Part shown: in pieces, positions 17,013-24,863 of the stretch
How positions within the stretch are numbered: position 1 is the stretch's first letter
How the letters are laid out: the number at the start of each line of letters is the position of its first letter
Assembly: GCF_000719475.1 (NCBI RefSeq)
Contig: NZ_JOGO01000005.1
Span: forward strand, 78,512-142,511
Direction: 5' to 3'
DNA length: 64,000 nt
Source of the DNA: Streptomyces sp. NRRL F-5630
Lineage (GTDB): Bacteria > Actinomycetota > Actinomycetes > Streptomycetales > Streptomycetaceae
Notes under the pieces: generated by a model
The model's input: the letters and a program-made list of their open reading frames with translations, nothing else
Told to the model about the DNA's origin: nothing
Database searches by the model: none
Made by a program: the position numbers and the translations under genes

Positions 17013-18464
17013 ATGCGCAGAACACTCGCCCTCGCCCTTGCCGCCGCCGCGGCGGCGGTGACCGCGGTCCCGGGAGTGTCGTCGGCGACGACGCCGGAGA
17101 CCGTGCGGTGGGGCCCGTGCCCGGAGGACATCGCCTCGCCACGTCTTGAGTGCTCGACGCTCCAAGTCCCCCTGGACTACCGGCATCCCGACGGTCGGCG
17201 AATCGAGATCGCGATCTCGCGACTGGCGAGCGAGAAGCCCTCGCAGCGTCGCGGGGTGCTGCTGACCAACCCGGGCGGCCCGGGCGGTGCGGGGCTCGAC
17301 TACCCGGCCCTTCTCGCCGGCTCCGGGCTGCCCCAGAAGGTGCTGGACTCCTACGACGTGATCGGCTTCGACCCGCGCGGCGTCGGCCGCAGCACGCCGG
17401 TGACCTGCGACCTGACACCGGAACAGCAGGCACGCGGCAACTTTCCGCCGTACGCGCACACCTCGGCCGACGTCGCGCGGGAGGCGAGCTACGCGCGGAC
17501 CGTCGCCGAGCAGTGCGCCACCTCGCGGACGGCGTGGATGCTGCCGCACACCACCACCGCGAACACCGCGCGCGACATGGACCGGATCCGGGTGGCGCTG
17601 GGCGAGCCGAAGCTCTCGTACCTCGGCCATTCGTACGGCACCCACCTCGGCGCGGTGTACGCGACGATGTTCCCCGAGCGCGGCGACCGGATCGTGCTCG
17701 ACAGCAGCCTGGGGCCGGGTGGTTACGACGTCACGGCCATGCGGTCGTTCGCGCGGGGAATGGAGGACCGGTTCCCGGACTTCGCGGCGTTCGCTGCCGC
17801 GCATCCCGAGTACGGGTTGGGCACCACTCCGGAGCAGGTGACCGCGAAGTTCTACGACCTCGCCGAGCGGTTGGAGGCGAAGCCGGTCCAGGGCGTCGAC
17901 GGGACGCTGTTCCGCGGGCTCACCTTCGAATATCTCTACAGCGATGCGACCCTCCGCCTGCTCGCCGCCACCTGGCAGGCTCTTGAGGAGGACCAGCCTC
18001 TGCCCAAACTGCCCTCGTCGGGGAACGTGGAAAATAGCATGGCCTCCCGCTTTTCAGTGATATGCGGTGATACCCGCTGGCCGAGGAAGGTCCGGGACTA
18101 TCAGCGCGACGTCGCGGTCGACCGGCTGAGGTACCCGATGCTGGGCGGGTCCACGGCCAGCATCGGACCGTGCGCGTTCTGGCCGCACAAGCGGGCCGAA
18201 CCGCCGGTGCGCATCGGTGACCGGGGCCCGTCGAACGTGCTCATGGCGCAGAACGAACGCGACCCGGGGACACCATTGGCCGGCGCCCGGAAGCTGCGGC
18301 ACGCCTTGGGGAAGCGGGCCACCATGGTGACGGCCGACCAGGGCGGGCACGGCGTCTATCCGTTCGGCACCAACACGTGCGCGAACGACGCGGTGACGGC
18401 GTTCCTGACCACGGGGCAGCGCCCGCCGCGGGACCTCGCCTGCGCGGCGGAGTCGAGCGAGTAA
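17013..18464 (+). CDS. Secreted alpha/beta hydrolase, tripeptidyl-aminopeptidase-like (SlpD/SlpE type)
   Basis: Exported serine hydrolase of 483 aa. Signal peptide MRRTLALALAAAAAAVTAVP with cleavage likely after VSSA. Mature part: WGPCPEDIASP, then the oxyanion segment NPGGPGGAG, FDPRGVG, the nucleophile elbow GHSYG with Ser207, Asp417 in ERDPGTP, and His446 in QGGHGVY. This layout is that of streptomycete tripeptidyl aminopeptidases of the SlpD/SlpE and TAP C-terminal-like family, which trim extracellular peptides; several relatives hydrolyse other esters or amides. ATG 17013 has GGAGGA upstream. It stands alone, divergent from the histidine kinase. Cys residues paired in the mature part fit an extracellular protein. 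Confidence 0.9.
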   Translation: MRRTLALALAAAAAAVTAVPGVSSATTPETVRWGPCPEDIASPRLECSTLQVPLDYRHPDGRRIEIAISRLASEKPSQRRGVLLTNPGGPGGAGLDYPALLAGSGLPQKVLDSYDVIGFDPRGVGRSTPVTCDLTPEQQARGNFPPYAHTSADVAREASYARTVAEQCATSRTAWMLPHTTTANTARDMDRIRVALGEPKLSYLGHSYGTHLGAVYATMFPERGDRIVLDSSLGPGGYDVTAMRSFARGMEDRFPDFAAFAAAHPEYGLGTTPEQVTAKFYDLAERLEAKPVQGVDGTLFRGLTFEYLYSDATLRLLAATWQALEEDQPLPKLPSSGNVENSMASRFSVICGDTRWPRKVRDYQRDVAVDRLRYPMLGGSTASIGPCAFWPHKRAEPPVRIGDRGPSNVLMAQNERDPGTPLAGARKLRHALGKRATMVTADQGGHGVYPFGTNTCANDAVTAFLTTGQRPPRDLACAAESSE

Positions 18465-18674
18465 CGGGAGCCGGAGCCGAGCGGACAACGGGAACCGGGG
18501 CCTCTTCGGAGGGCGTCGGGCCGTGCGGTGGGCTCGGGCCGGAGGAGGGGCGGGTGTGATGCGGCGTCCCTGCCGAGAGCGCGTCGCGGGGGACACGCGG
18601 CGAAAAGCCGGGAGGCGACGCGGGCCCGATCACCGGCGGGCTGCCGCTCGGATGTCGTCACACGGCGGCACCCC

Positions 18675-19049
18675 TCACACCTCGCCCTCCGCCGACCGTG
18701 CCAGATACGTGTGATTGTCCTCGATGAGGTGGTCCAGCATGTCTCTGGCGGCGGTGAGGCCGTCGATGTCCTCGGAGAGCCGGGCCCGCTCGCGGGCCAT
18801 GATCTCCAGCGCCTGCCGCGCCCTGTCCTCGCTCGGCTCGGTCATGCACGGCACCATCTCGACGAGGGTGCCGCTGGACATGCCCGCCGCCAGGAACGCT
18901 TGCACCAGGCGCACCCGCTGGACGTGCTCCTCCTCGTAGAGCCGCTGGCCGCTGGGCGAGCGGGAGCTGATGAGCAGGCCCTGCTCCTCGTAGTAGCGCA
19001 GCGACCGGCGGCTGGCTCCCGTCCGGGCGGACAATTCGCCGATCCGCAT
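18675..19049 (-). CDS. MerR-family transcriptional regulator
   Basis: Regulator of 124 aa with MerR HTH at 1-70 (MRIGELSARTGASRRSLRYY, EEQGLLISSRSPSGQRLYEE) and a C-terminal coiled helix, RERARLSEDIDGLTAARDML. ATG 19049 follows an AAGGGG box; earlier in-frame codons lack support. It is divergent from an EthD-type gene with a long-spacer promoter between them. It lacks the metal-binding Cys of heavy-metal sensors. Related in sequence and in promoter layout to the MerR gene at 12483. 18465-18674 upstream of its stop holds nothing recognisable. Confidence 0.9.
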   Translation of the reverse strand: MRIGELSARTGASRRSLRYYEEQGLLISSRSPSGQRLYEEEHVQRVRLVQAFLAAGMSSGTLVEMVPCMTEPSEDRARQALEIMARERARLSEDIDGLTAARDMLDHLIEDNHTYLARSAEGEV

Positions 19050-19078
19050 GGTGGACCCCTTCTCCGCGTCTGTCCTAC

Positions 19079-19110
19079 TTGCCCCTGACATCGGTGTGAG
19101 CGTTTAGGTT
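19079..19110 (+). promoter_or_regulatory. MerR-type promoter/operator for the EthD-like gene
   Basis: TTGCCC (19079-19084), 20-bp spacer, TAGGTT (19105-19110). The spacer carries the imperfect dyad CTGACA-TCGG-TGTGAG. The expected transcription start falls at about 19117, the A of the next ATG, so the message is probably leaderless. Confidence 0.65.
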
Positions 19111-19116
19111 ACCTCC

Positions 19117-19452
19117 ATGCTGAAGCTCATCTTCATGATCAATCGCGCCGAGGGAATGTCGTACGAGCGTTTCGTCGAGCACCATCGGGATCGTCACGCG
19201 CCGCTGTTCACCTCCATCCCGGAGGCGGAGCGCTACGTGCGCAAGTACGTCGTGTCGCATCCGGTCCCCGCCGGGAAGTACCCGCCCCGGGCCTACGACG
19301 GCCTCACGGAGATCTGGTTCGAGGACTGGGAGGATCACGACGCCTTCTTCGCCTCCGACAACTACCGGACACTGGTCAACCCCGACGAAGCCCGCTTCAT
19401 CGACATGGGCTCAGTGGCGGTGATGGTCACCGAGGAGAAGGAGGTCATCTGA
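19117..19452 (+). CDS. EthD-family protein
   Basis: Cytosolic alpha-beta barrel protein of 111 aa of the EthD/dimeric ferredoxin-like group (PF07110). Signature parts are the opening MLKLIFMINRAEGMSYERFV, then HHRDRHAPLF, and the C-terminal ARFIDMGSVAVMVTEE. EthD was first seen in an ether-degradation cluster; relatives catalyse ring closure, dehalogenation or decarboxylation of small aromatics. The single gene downstream of a MerR-controlled leaderless promoter gives no substrate hint. Confidence 0.85.
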   Translation: MLKLIFMINRAEGMSYERFVEHHRDRHAPLFTSIPEAERYVRKYVVSHPVPAGKYPPRAYDGLTEIWFEDWEDHDAFFASDNYRTLVNPDEARFIDMGSVAVMVTEEKEVI

Positions 19453-19875
19453 CGAACCGGTTCGACGGGCGGATACGAGCGCGACTCCCGCCGCCGACCC
19501 GGCCCGCACGCTGCCGGCCGCGCCCACCGCACCGTCGAAGACATGGCGCGCCCCCGGTGCATCAGCTCGGGGGGCCGAGGGGCAGAAGTCCCGAACGGAA
19601 CGCCCCACCCGCGCGGCTCGGCGTTGCGGAGACCCGTGACGAGGACGTCACCGGCCGTCCCTGCTCCAGCGCCGTGACCTGAAGCCCTGCCCGGGGCCAG
19701 GACGGGGACCGCGTGCACCGGCGGGCGGCTCGTCCTCTCCCCCCGGGGCCTCCCGGCCGTCGGGTCCCGCACGCTGGGCGGCCGGGACGCTGGGCGTCCC
19801 GCACGCCGGGCGGCCGGGACGGCACCAGGGCTCGATGAAGACGCCGCCGAGGACCGACCCTCCGGGGCCTTCACC
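19453..19875. other. 423-bp gap, no gene seen
   Basis: No coding signal that I can support. The stretch contains the direct repeat at 19764-19821 and scattered GC-rich hairpins; it separates the ends of two convergent genes, so transcription terminators are expected here. Confidence 0.5.
19764..19821 (+). repeat. Two 26-bp direct repeats with hairpin ends
   Basis: A 26-base unit beginning GTCCCGCACGC and ending GGCCGGGACG occurs at 19764-19789 and 19796-19821 with one mismatch. Each unit starts GTCCCG and ends CGGGAC, so each can fold into a stem, a possible tandem terminator. Confidence 0.7.
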
Positions 19876-20874
19876 TCACGGCGCGCTGCGTTCGGCCCGG
19901 GGCCGGGACTCGGCGAGGGCGAGGGCGGCGATGGCCCCGAGCAGGATCACCGTGCCCACGACGGTGGCCACGGTGAGCTGTTCGTCGAGGAACAGCACGG
20001 CCAGGGCGGCGGCGCTGACCGGCTCCAGGAGCATCATGACGGACGCGGTGGCGGCCCTGAGCACGGCGACCCCGGCGAAGTACAGCGGGTAGGCGAGTGC
20101 CGTGGTGACGGCGGCGATGTACAGCATGAGCAGCGCCGCCTCGGTGAGGTTCCCGCCCTGCGGGACAAGCCCCTCGTGGAAGGCCGGCGGCAGCATCACG
20201 GCCGCGCCGATCACGAAGGACCAGAGGGTGAGCGTGAAGGCGTCCTCGCCGGTCCCGTGCCGTCCGGTCCACCGGCCCAGCAGATTGGAGACGGTGTACC
20301 CGGCAGCGGACAACAGGGCCATCGCCACGCCCGCGGGGTGCACGACGCCGGGCTGGTTGCCCAGCACGAGCACGGTCAGTCCGGCCAGCGCGCCCGTGAC
20401 GGCCAGTACTCCGGCGCGGCCGACGCGCTCGCCCAGGAACAGTCGCCCACCGGCGGCCGTGAACACGGGTGCGGTGCCGAGCGTGACAATGGTGCCCACC
20501 GCGAGCCCGGTGTGCCGCACAGCGGCGAAGTAGGCGGTCTGGAAGACAGCCAGCCCGACTCCGGTGCCGATCAGCAGCAGCATCCGCCGCCCGGCGGGCC
20601 GCGGCGCGCGCGGCGCCTTGCGGAACCTGCCCACCGCCACGGCGGGCAGCAGCAGCACCGCCCCGGCCGAGAAGCGCCAGAACGAGAGGGCCATGGGCCC
20701 CAGGTCGCTCGTCCGGTAGATGACCTCCACGGCCGCTCCCGTCGTTCCCCAGGCGATCCCGGCGAAGGCCAGGAAGGCGAAGCCGCGCCGTACCGCGTGC
20801 GAGCCGGTCCGTGACCGGGCACCGGCGGGGCCCGACTCCTCGGCGTAGAGGTCGAGATCCTGTGAGGGCTGCAT
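19876..20874 (-). CDS. EamA-family (DMT) transporter
   Basis: Membrane exporter of 332 aa with ten predicted transmembrane segments arranged as two EamA halves; the halves start at [17 protein letters not shown] (about residue 39) and [19 protein letters not shown] (about 180). RhaT/RarD-like proteins of this family export amino acids, drugs or metabolites. The gene is divergent from a LysR regulator, and two perfect inverted repeats lie in the 68 bp between them, a common arrangement for LysR-controlled EamA exporters. The substrate is unknown. Confidence 0.9.
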   Translation of the reverse strand: MQPSQDLDLYAEESGPAGARSRTGSHAVRRGFAFLAFAGIAWGTTGAAVEVIYRTSDLGPMALSFWRFSAGAVLLLPAVAVGRFRKAPRAPRPAGRRMLLLIGTGVGLAVFQTAYFAAVRHTGLAVGTIVTLGTAPVFTAAGGRLFLGERVGRAGVLAVTGALAGLTVLVLGNQPGVVHPAGVAMALLSAAGYTVSNLLGRWTGRHGTGEDAFTLTLWSFVIGAAVMLPPAFHEGLVPQGGNLTEAALLMLYIAAVTTALAYPLYFAGVAVLRAATASVMMLLEPVSAAALAVLFLDEQLTVATVVGTVILLGAIAALALAESRPRAERSAP

Positions 20875-20898
20875 CCGTTCACCGTGCGGCCGGTCGCC

Positions 20899-20938
20899 GG
20901 ATGCGCAAAATGCATCCTGACTGTCAGCGATACGCTGA
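20899..20938. promoter_or_regulatory. Two palindromes in the EamA/LysR divergent region
   Basis: GGATGC-N7-GCATCC (20899-20917, 6-bp arms, AT-rich centre) and TCAGCG-ATA-CGCTGA (20924-20938, perfect arms). The first is LysR-box-like in size; the second overlaps the region just ahead of the lysR ATG at 20943. Probably the regulator's recognition and autoregulation sites. Confidence 0.6.
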
Positions 20939-20942
20939 GCGT

Positions 20943-21857
20943 ATGGATAGACACCCAGGAGACGGCACGGGGCTCGCAGGGCTGGAGCTGAGGCATCTGC
21001 GCTGCCTGGTCGCGATCGTGGACACCGGCAGCTTCACGGACGCGGCCCTGGAACTGGGCGTCTCCCAGGCCGCGGTCTCCCGCACCTTGCTCGCCCTGGA
21101 GAAGACCTTGGAGGTGCGGCTGCTGCACCGCACCAGCCGCACGGTCGAGCCCACCAAGGCGGGCGGGCAGGTGCTCGCCCGCGCCCGTCTGCTGCTGGCC
21201 GGCGCGGAGGAACTCGTCGCCGAAGCCGCCTCCGGCCACCGCCGCCTGCACATCGGTCACGCCTGGTCGGCCTTCGGGCGTCACACCACCGCGTTCCAGC
21301 GCCGCTGGCGGCACGACCACCCCGACGTCGCGCTCAGACTCGTCCGGCACAACTCCTCCACCGGGGGGCTCGCCGAGGGACTCTGCGACCTCGCGGTCAT
21401 CCGGAGCGCCCTCGACCTCGCACCCTGGTCACATGCCTTCGTCGGCCACGAGGACCGCTGCCTCGCCCTCGCCTCCGACGATCCCTGGGCCCGTCGCCGC
21501 GGCATCCGCCTGGCCGAAGTCGCCACCCGCACCCTCGCCCTCGACCGCCGCACGGGCACCACCACCCTGAACCTGTGGCCCGAGCCGGAACGGCCCGCCG
21601 CCGAGTACGTCCACGACATCGACGACTGGCTCGCCGCCATCGCCTCCGGCCGCTGCGTCGGCGTCACTCCCCAGGCCACCGCGGCCCAGTACCGCCCCGC
21701 CGGCATCACCTACCGCCCTCTGCGCGACGCGGAGCCCGTCCCCGTCCACCTCATCTGGCGCCCCCAGGACCCCCACCCCGCCACCCGCGCCGCCGTCGCC
21801 CTCGCCATCGACCTGTACCGCACAGGCCATCAAGCCCCGGCGGCCTCTGGTGGATGA
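20943..21857 (+). CDS. LysR-family transcriptional regulator
   Basis: Regulator of 304 aa. N-terminal winged helix with [40 protein letters not shown] and [14 protein letters not shown], followed by a periplasmic-binding-like effector domain. ATG 20943 sits right behind the 20924 palindrome; upstream in-frame codons would overlap the divergent EamA start. It most likely regulates the EamA exporter. The effector domain is short in its second half and rich in Arg/Pro toward the C-terminus. Confidence 0.9.
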   Translation: MDRHPGDGTGLAGLELRHLRCLVAIVDTGSFTDAALELGVSQAAVSRTLLALEKTLEVRLLHRTSRTVEPTKAGGQVLARARLLLAGAEELVAEAASGHRRLHIGHAWSAFGRHTTAFQRRWRHDHPDVALRLVRHNSSTGGLAEGLCDLAVIRSALDLAPWSHAFVGHEDRCLALASDDPWARRRGIRLAEVATRTLALDRRTGTTTLNLWPEPERPAAEYVHDIDDWLAAIASGRCVGVTPQATAAQYRPAGITYRPLRDAEPVPVHLIWRPQDPHPATRAAVALAIDLYRTGHQAPAASGG

Positions 21858-21873
21858 GCGGTGAGGACGGTGG

Positions 21874-21915
21874 GCCGTCTGCCGTCTGCCGTCTGCCGTC
21901 TGCCGTCTGCCGCCT
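21874..21915 (+). repeat. Five perfect GCCGTCT heptamers plus one degenerate copy
   Basis: Five exact 7-bp units at 21874-21908, then GCCGCCT. Located just after the lysR stop; similar in text to the octamer array at 14021. The remainder of 21916-22150 carries no gene. Confidence 0.9.
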
Positions 21916-21964
21916 GCCGCTGGACGGTCGCGGCCGCACCGCGCCGGTCGGCGAACGGCCGCGA

Positions 21965-22030
21965 GAATCCGCGAGCGGGCCCGTCGCGGTCACCGTGGGA
22001 ATCCGCGAGCGGTCCCTCTCGCGGTCACCG
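21965..22030 (+). repeat. Two 31/32-bp direct repeats, each able to form a hairpin
   Basis: Units at 21965-21995 and 21999-22030 begin GAATCCGCGAGCGG and end TCGCGGTCACCG. Each contains CCGCGA...TCGCGG, a 6-bp stem. They lie between lysR and the TipAS gene, perhaps as a terminator pair. Confidence 0.75.
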
Positions 22031-22155
22031 CGCGCCCGTCACGTGGGGGAAGCCGCACCAGACCCCCAAGACGGCCGCGGACATCATGACCGCGGTCGTA
22101 CGGGGCTCCTGCCCGTTGACCCCCCTCCCGACAGCGCGGACCGGCGCGGAAGAAG

Positions 22156-22186
22156 TTGACCTTGCCGTAGCGGCAATGTCTACGGT
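22156..22186 (+). promoter_or_regulatory. MerR-type promoter for the TipAS-like gene
   Basis: TTGACC (22156-22161), 19-bp spacer, TACGGT (22181-22186). The spacer holds TTGCCG-TAG-CGGCAA (22162-22176), perfect 6-bp arms. The expected transcription start lies within a few bases of the ATG at 22195. This is the layout of MerR/TipA promoters, though no MerR gene is adjacent. Confidence 0.65.
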
Positions 22187-22194
22187 CGCTTGCC

Positions 22195-22845
22195 ATGACG
22201 ATTTCCATCATCGACAGCGCCTCCTGCATGAGCCGGGTCCTGGCGGCGGATACGGACGATCGCGCCGACCTCCTCCGTGACATGTGGGCCCCCATGGCGG
22301 GGATGTACCACTTCATCCCTGGTGGCGTGGACATGGCCACCGTGCACCGGCAGAACTTCGGCTTCCCTCCGGACTCCGCGACGGAGCAGGTGCGCGAGGG
22401 TCTGGAAGCGGAAGGCCGCGAGCCCCGCATGGACGTGATGCTCGAAGGCTTCAACGACCGCTACGAGGCCGAGGTCGTACGACGGTGGGGCCGCGAAGCC
22501 TTCGACGCGTCGAACCAGTGGTGGCATTCCAAGTCCATCGGACAGCAACGCGACTGGCAGGCCGACGCCGAGGCCCTGCTCACCCGGTGGGCCGAGATTC
22601 ACGAAGCCGGACACACCCCGGGATCACCTGTTGCTCAAGAGCACGCCGCCGTCCACATGACCTGGTTCGCCGAGATCCCCGGCACCCCCACGCACGCCGA
22701 CGATGCCGAGCGATCCGCCGCGATGGTGCGCTGCGTGGCCGACCTCTACCAGACCAGCCCCGACTTCCACCACGCCTTCGGCAGCCGGGAGGCCGCGCAG
22801 TTCGCCGCCGACGCCCTGCGCCTCCACGTGCGGCCCCCGGCCTGA
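22195..22845 (+). CDS. Stand-alone TipAS-type antibiotic-binding domain protein
   Basis: Cytosolic protein of 216 aa. Residues about 83-216 match the TipAS drug-binding domain, with YEAEVVRRWGREAFDAS, then a 'W..D' helix region, and HHAFGSREAAQFAADALRLH at the end. In the classical TipA locus this domain sits behind a MerR HTH (TipAL) or is made alone by an internal start (TipAS), binding thiopeptides. Here there is no HTH: residues 1-80 (with WAPMAGMYHFIPGGVDMATV) are not a MerR domain and resemble nothing I know. The gene nevertheless has a MerR-type promoter. The Cys that TipA uses to trap drugs covalently is not evident in the C-terminal part. Sequestration of a drug or signal is an inference. 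Confidence 0.75.
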   Translation: MTISIIDSASCMSRVLAADTDDRADLLRDMWAPMAGMYHFIPGGVDMATVHRQNFGFPPDSATEQVREGLEAEGREPRMDVMLEGFNDRYEAEVVRRWGREAFDASNQWWHSKSIGQQRDWQADAEALLTRWAEIHEAGHTPGSPVAQEHAAVHMTWFAEIPGTPTHADDAERSAAMVRCVADLYQTSPDFHHAFGSREAAQFAADALRLHVRPPA

Positions 22846-23060
22846 CACAGCCGGTACCGCGGCAGCCGCCCCGGACCGGAAGATGCCCAAGTCCCTTCCT
22901 CACGCCGCCTTACCTCGCGGCACCGTCTGAAGGGGCCTCACTCGTCATCGAGGGGAGGGGGCCGATCACCGAGATCGCCGCCTCGCCCCATGGCCCGGGT
23001 GGTGTTCGCTCTCCGCGAGTCCGCCGGTCTTTCCGGCCGCGCCGGGTCTCGACCGGCCGG

Positions 23061-24158
23061 TCACGTGGTGGGGAGGACGCGCGTATGCCTGGGGTAGTCG
23101 GTGTAGCCCTCGGTGAGACCGGCGTAGTAGGTCTCCCGGTCGCCGTCGGCGAGCGGGTGGCCCTGCGCGAAGCGCTCGACCAGGTCGGGATTGGCGATGT
23201 AGGGAGCGCCGAAGGAGACCGCGTCGACTATTCCCCGGCCGAGGATGTCGTTGCCAAGGGCCCGGGTGAAGCCGAGGTTGGCGACGATGCTGCCGTGATA
23301 GTGGCCGCGGTAGCGGGAGAAGAGGGCGGCGCGTTCCTCGATGGTGCCGGGGGCGCCCATGAGGTGCAGATAGGCGAGGCTGTAGTCGTTGAGCCTCTTG
23401 AACAACTGGTCGTAGTCGGCGAGGGTCTCCTCGTCCGCGGTGAACGCGGTTCCGCTGATCCAGAGCGGGGACATCTTCAGGCCGACGCGGTCGCTGCCCC
23501 ACACGTCGCCGACGGCGTCGAGGATGTCGTTGAGGAGCCGGGCGCGCTTCTCGCTGCTGCCTCCGTAGTCGTCGGTACGCCGGTTGAGACGGGGATTGAG
23601 GAACTGCGGGATCAAGTGCTGTCCCTGGGCGTGGATTTCGACGCCGTCGAAGCCGGCGCGGCGGGCGTTCTCGGCCGCGTGGCGGTAGTCGGCGATGGTG
23701 GCGGCGATCTCCGCGCCGGTGTACGCGCGCGGGGTGACGGTGGCCTTCGGGCCGGAGGGGGTGAAGGACGTCTCGCCGGGGTTGATGGCCGAGGGGCCGG
23801 CCGGCAGGCGTCCGCCGAAGTGGTCGGGGTGGGAGGCCGCTCCGACGTGGCCCAGCTGGGAGAGGATCCGTCCACCCGCCTCGTGGACGGCCTCGGTGAC
23901 CTTTGTCCAGCCGGCGGTCTGGGCGTCGGTGTAGATGCCGGGGACGTTGATGAACCCGATCGCGTCGGGGCTGACCCAGGTCCCCTCGGTGACGATCAGC
24001 CCGGCGGTGGCGCGCTGCGCGTAGTAGGTCGCCTGCAAGTCGGTCGGGGCCAGCTCGGGATTGTGGGCGCGGGCGCGCGTCATGGGGGCCATGACGACGC
24101 TGTTGGGCAGCTCCAGCGCTCCCAGGCGGACGGGCTGCAGCAAGGGCTGGGTGGGCAT
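23061..24158 (-). CDS. Old Yellow Enzyme-family alkene reductase with altered active site
   Basis: FMN-dependent barrel enzyme of 365 aa, expected to reduce activated C=C bonds with NAD(P)H. Conserved parts: VVMAPMTRARA near residue 25, VTEGTWVSP, GQLGHVG-like SQLGHVG, RRTDDYGGS, and GFTRALGNDI near the C-terminus. The catalytic loop reads IHAQGQHLIPQFLN: His176 is kept, but the second His/Asn is Gly179 and the proton-donating Tyr is His181, unlike classical members. ATG 24158 has AAGGAAG upstream. It is the last gene of a TetR-controlled redox operon, 82 bp after the F420-reductase-like gene. The product may prefer another substrate or be a poor reductase. Confidence 0.88.
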   Translation of the reverse strand: MPTQPLLQPVRLGALELPNSVVMAPMTRARAHNPELAPTDLQATYYAQRATAGLIVTEGTWVSPDAIGFINVPGIYTDAQTAGWTKVTEAVHEAGGRILSQLGHVGAASHPDHFGGRLPAGPSAINPGETSFTPSGPKATVTPRAYTGAEIAATIADYRHAAENARRAGFDGVEIHAQGQHLIPQFLNPRLNRRTDDYGGSSEKRARLLNDILDAVGDVWGSDRVGLKMSPLWISGTAFTADEETLADYDQLFKRLNDYSLAYLHLMGAPGTIEERAALFSRYRGHYHGSIVANLGFTRALGNDILGRGIVDAVSFGAPYIANPDLVERFAQGHPLADGDRETYYAGLTEGYTDYPRHTRVLPTT

Positions 24159-24240
24159 GAGTGACTTCCTTGTACGGAGGGTGGATGAAGGACACGAGCG
24201 CACGGACAACTGAGAGCCGCTGCCTCAGCCCTGTTCTGCC

Positions 24241-24843
24241 TCAGTCCTGTTTGAGGGCGTGGAGGCCGGAGAGCGGACCGCCGAGTTGCATAAGGCGTCC
24301 GCCCTCGCGCAGGGAGCCGAGATCGACGGGCGCGAAGCCGAAGGCCGCGGTGAGATCCCCGACGGTCGCTTTGGCGTCCGCGTCGTCCCCGGCGAGGAAC
24401 AGCACTTGACGTCCGGCCTCGTGGCGCGGGTTGGCGGCGATGTACTGGCCGTACAGGGTGTTGAACGCCTTGACGACGCGGGCCCCGGGCAGCAGTGAGG
24501 CGACGTACTCGCTGCCGGTCAGCTCGCCCAGGTCCGCGATCCGGGCGTGCGGGGGAGGGGAGGCGAACTGGTTGGTGGTGTCGATGACGACGCGGCCATC
24601 GAAGGGTGGCAGGCCCGCTGTCGCCTCCGGGATCTGGGGCCAGGCCACGGCGAGGACGACGAGCTCCGCCGCCGCGGCCTGGCGAGGGGTTCCGGCGCGG
24701 GCGAGCGGTCCGAGTGCGCCGACGAGCCCGGCCAGGGAAGCGGGGCCGCGACCGTTGCTCAGGACGACCTCGTGGCCGTGGGCAAGGGCATGGCGTGCGA
24801 TGGCCTGGGCGACGGTTCCGGCGCCGAGCGTGCCGATCCTCAT
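24241..24843 (-). CDS. NADPH-dependent F420 reductase-like (NAD-binding) protein
   Basis: Rossmann protein of 200 aa of the F420H2:NADP oxidoreductase-like group. The opening MRIGTLGAGTVAQAIARHAL gives the dinucleotide fold, and SNGRGPASL lies where the group binds the NADP phosphate. VVKAFNTLYGQYI and the C-terminal LREGGRLMQLGGPLSGLHAL are typical. Many such proteins in Streptomyces serve as stand-alone reductases and do not always use F420. ATG 24843, with AAAGGCA upstream. It sits between a quinone oxidoreductase gene (20 bp) and the Old Yellow Enzyme gene on one transcript. Confidence 0.85.
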   Translation of the reverse strand: MRIGTLGAGTVAQAIARHALAHGHEVVLSNGRGPASLAGLVGALGPLARAGTPRQAAAAELVVLAVAWPQIPEATAGLPPFDGRVVIDTTNQFASPPPHARIADLGELTGSEYVASLLPGARVVKAFNTLYGQYIAANPRHEAGRQVLFLAGDDADAKATVGDLTAAFGFAPVDLGSLREGGRLMQLGGPLSGLHALKQD

Positions 24844-24863
24844 GGGGGTGCCTTTCGCGGGGA

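Noticed and set aside
16401..17804. Long N-terminal extension of the histidine kinase frame
   Set aside because: The text upstream of 16400 is Arg/Pro-rich and lies partly antisense to the peptidase gene; the membrane segments begin just after the GTG at 16400.
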